Shown here: one piece after another, positions 62,829 to 64,000 of the stretch
How the letters are laid out: each line of letters begins with the position of its first letter
Position numbering within the stretch: position 1 is the first letter of the stretch
NCBI GenBank assembly: GCA_963774935.1
Contig: CAVZGO010000001.1
Coordinates: 62,001-126,000 of the forward strand
Source: CAVZGO01 sp963774935
GTDB lineage: Bacteria > Chloroflexota > Anaerolineae > Anaerolineales > UBA4823
Direction: 5' to 3'
DNA length: 64,000 bases
The notes under the pieces: generated by a model
The model's input: only the letters and a program-made list of their open reading frames with translations
Databases searched by the model: none
What the model was told of the DNA's origin: nothing
Position numbers and translations under genes: made by a program

Positions 62829-64000
62829 TTAACTAATATCACCCTGGCTGTCGCCCCAGGCTCGTAGCATGGCTGCTCGCAGCAGCAGGTTTTCAGAATG
62901 ACTGAGGTCAGGATCCTGAGCAAATATTGCCTGGGCATGTCGGCGCGCTTTTTCGATCAGGCGTACATCAGTCAAATTTGCCATCTGCAGTTCAGAGAAG
63001 CCGGATTGTCGCGTTCCCAGGAAAAGACCGGGACCGCGTTGTTCTAAATCTTTCTCAGCAAGAACAAAACCATCATTTGTCTCTGTCATCACCTGCAGAC
63101 GTTCATTTTCGGCTTTATCTTCGGAATCGGGAATTAAAATACAGAACGATCTCTCAGCGCCACGTCCGACCCGCCCTCGGAACTGGTGCAGCTGCGCCAG
63201 CCCAAATCGATTCGCCCCTTCAATTACCATGACCGTTGAATTTGGTACATCGACACCCACCTCGACCACAGAGGTTGAAACAAGGATATTGTATTCGCCA
63301 TCGCGAAATCGTGTCATGACCTGGTCTTTCTCTTCAGGTCGCAACCTGCCGTGAAGCAAGCCCAGCTGCAGCTCCGGAAAATATTCTTTCTGTAACCGTT
63401 GATGCTCTTCAACAGCAGCGCGGGCTTCCGATTTTTCACTCTCTTCCACAAGTGGGTAAATAATGAAAGCTTGCCGTCCTTCTTGTACCTGTGTTCGAAT
63501 TAAGCGATATGCACGTTCGCGCTCACGTGGCAGCAGTACGTAAGTGCTAACCGGCTGCCTGCCAGGGGGCATCTCATCGATGATACTTAAATCCAGGTCA
63601 CCATAAACGGTCAATGCCAGTGAGCGTGGGATTGGAGTCGCGGTCATGACCAGTAAATGCGGGTTATCGCCCTTCGCCCGCAAGCTCGCACGCTGTTCGA
63701 CGCCAAAACGGTGTTGCTCATCCACGATGACGAGCTGCAGATCGGCAAACTGAACAGGATCCTCAAGTAAGGCATGGGTTCCAATAACCAAACGGATAGA
63801 CCCGTTGGTTAATCCTTCTCTTATAGATTGTTTTTCTGCTTCCGGGGTAGCACCAATTAATAGAGCGATTTCCTGCTCTTTGAGAACGAATTCTTGGTCC
63901 TCAGAGTTGGCTGTCCCAGCCGTGCCAGCCAGCAGCATCAACAGGCTCTGGTAATGCTGTTCTGCAAGAATTGATGTAGGCGCCATCAAGGCTGCCTGGG
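62829..64000 (-). CDS. recG: ATP-dependent DNA helicase RecG, C-terminal part (5' end outside window)
   Basis: RecG remodels stalled replication forks and branched DNA. The frame is open through the window edge and begins with QAALMAPTSILAEQH, so the wedge domain and Walker A lie outside. The visible part shows the DEQH box (IVDEQHRFGVEQR), motif III MTATPIPRSLALTVYGDLD, STSVVEVGVDVPNSTVMVIE, QLHQFRGRVGRG and the C-terminal DLEQRGPGLFLGTRQSG. About 390 residues are present. Confidence 0.96.
   Translation of the reverse strand, partial: QAALMAPTSILAEQHYQSLLMLLAGTAGTANSEDQEFVLKEQEIALLIGATPEAEKQSIREGLTNGSIRLVIGTHALLEDPVQFADLQLVIVDEQHRFGVEQRASLRAKGDNPHLLVMTATPIPRSLALTVYGDLDLSIIDEMPPGRQPVSTYVLLPRERERAYRLIRTQVQEGRQAFIIYPLVEESEKSEARAAVEEHQRLQKEYFPELQLGLLHGRLRPEEKDQVMTRFRDGEYNILVSTSVVEVGVDVPNSTVMVIEGANRFGLAQLHQFRGRVGRGAERSFCILIPDSEDKAENERLQVMTETNDGFVLAEKDLEQRGPGLFLGTRQSGFSELQMANLTDVRLIEKARRHAQAIFAQDPDLSHSENLLLRAAMLRAWGDSQGDIS

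Overview
The window looks like a chromosomal segment of a bacterium of the phylum Chloroflexota, probably class Anaerolineae (inference from gene content). The pointers are a mevalonate-type decarboxylase, a tricorn-type protease, a DUF5317 membrane protein, a very large ATPase regulator ending in SARP/BTAD domains, N-succinylamino-acid-racemase and HypD-type glycyl radical enzymes, and several conserved genes without a name. Base composition is near 50% GC throughout. There is no phage, plasmid or CRISPR signal; the only mobile element is one intact insertion sequence.

Layout. 0-9 kb: end of CTP synthase, enolase with a strong terminator, RadC, then a leftward run (RseP, HEAT protein, AEC transporter, peptidase-like protein, acylphosphatase) and a mevalonate-diphosphate-decarboxylase homologue. 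9-19 kb: a membrane protein, a frameshifted sulfatase-like gene, a triple iron-sulfur-domain protein, a lipoprotein, a HypD-like glycyl radical dehydratase with its radical-SAM activase, an ABC exporter and YccF. 18.8-20.1 kb: an ISAs1-family element with perfect inverted repeats and a 10-bp target duplication. 20-27 kb: TypA, then a cobalamin riboswitch with terminator leading into a B12 uptake and salvage operon (binding protein, permease, CobS, CobC, CobU; the last two frameshifted). 26.7-32.8 kb: a leftward module of a 55-residue membrane micropeptide, DUF5317, a small leader-like protein and an HD-GYP phosphodiesterase; a SARP-type regulator; and HPRT.

32.9-41.1 kb is devoted to peptide and amino-acid handling: a dipeptide epimerase and a tricorn protease (both frameshifted), an NDUFA9-like dehydrogenase, and a tight operon of a GNAT-like acyltransferase, an N-acylamino-acid racemase and a cyclase-family metal hydrolase that could invert D-amino acids. 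41-51 kb: SHOCT-like protein, YgfZ, FtsH, FabH-FabF, a HAD-DinB fusion with a Cys-rich partner, EF-P and a LysM/M23 cell-wall hydrolase. 51-64 kb: two unknown genes, tRNA-Arg(UCU), Hsp20-Lon (Lon frameshifted), a PHP-AlbA fusion, GNAT, MogA, signal peptidase I, an SDR, a coiled-coil protein, CoaD and the end of RecG.

Six genes carry clean single-base frameshifts (seven in total, six of them apparent +1 insertions), while everything else in them, including catalytic residues, is preserved. This suggests assembly or sequencing indels at least as strongly as gene decay; they are marked as pseudogenes here with that caveat.
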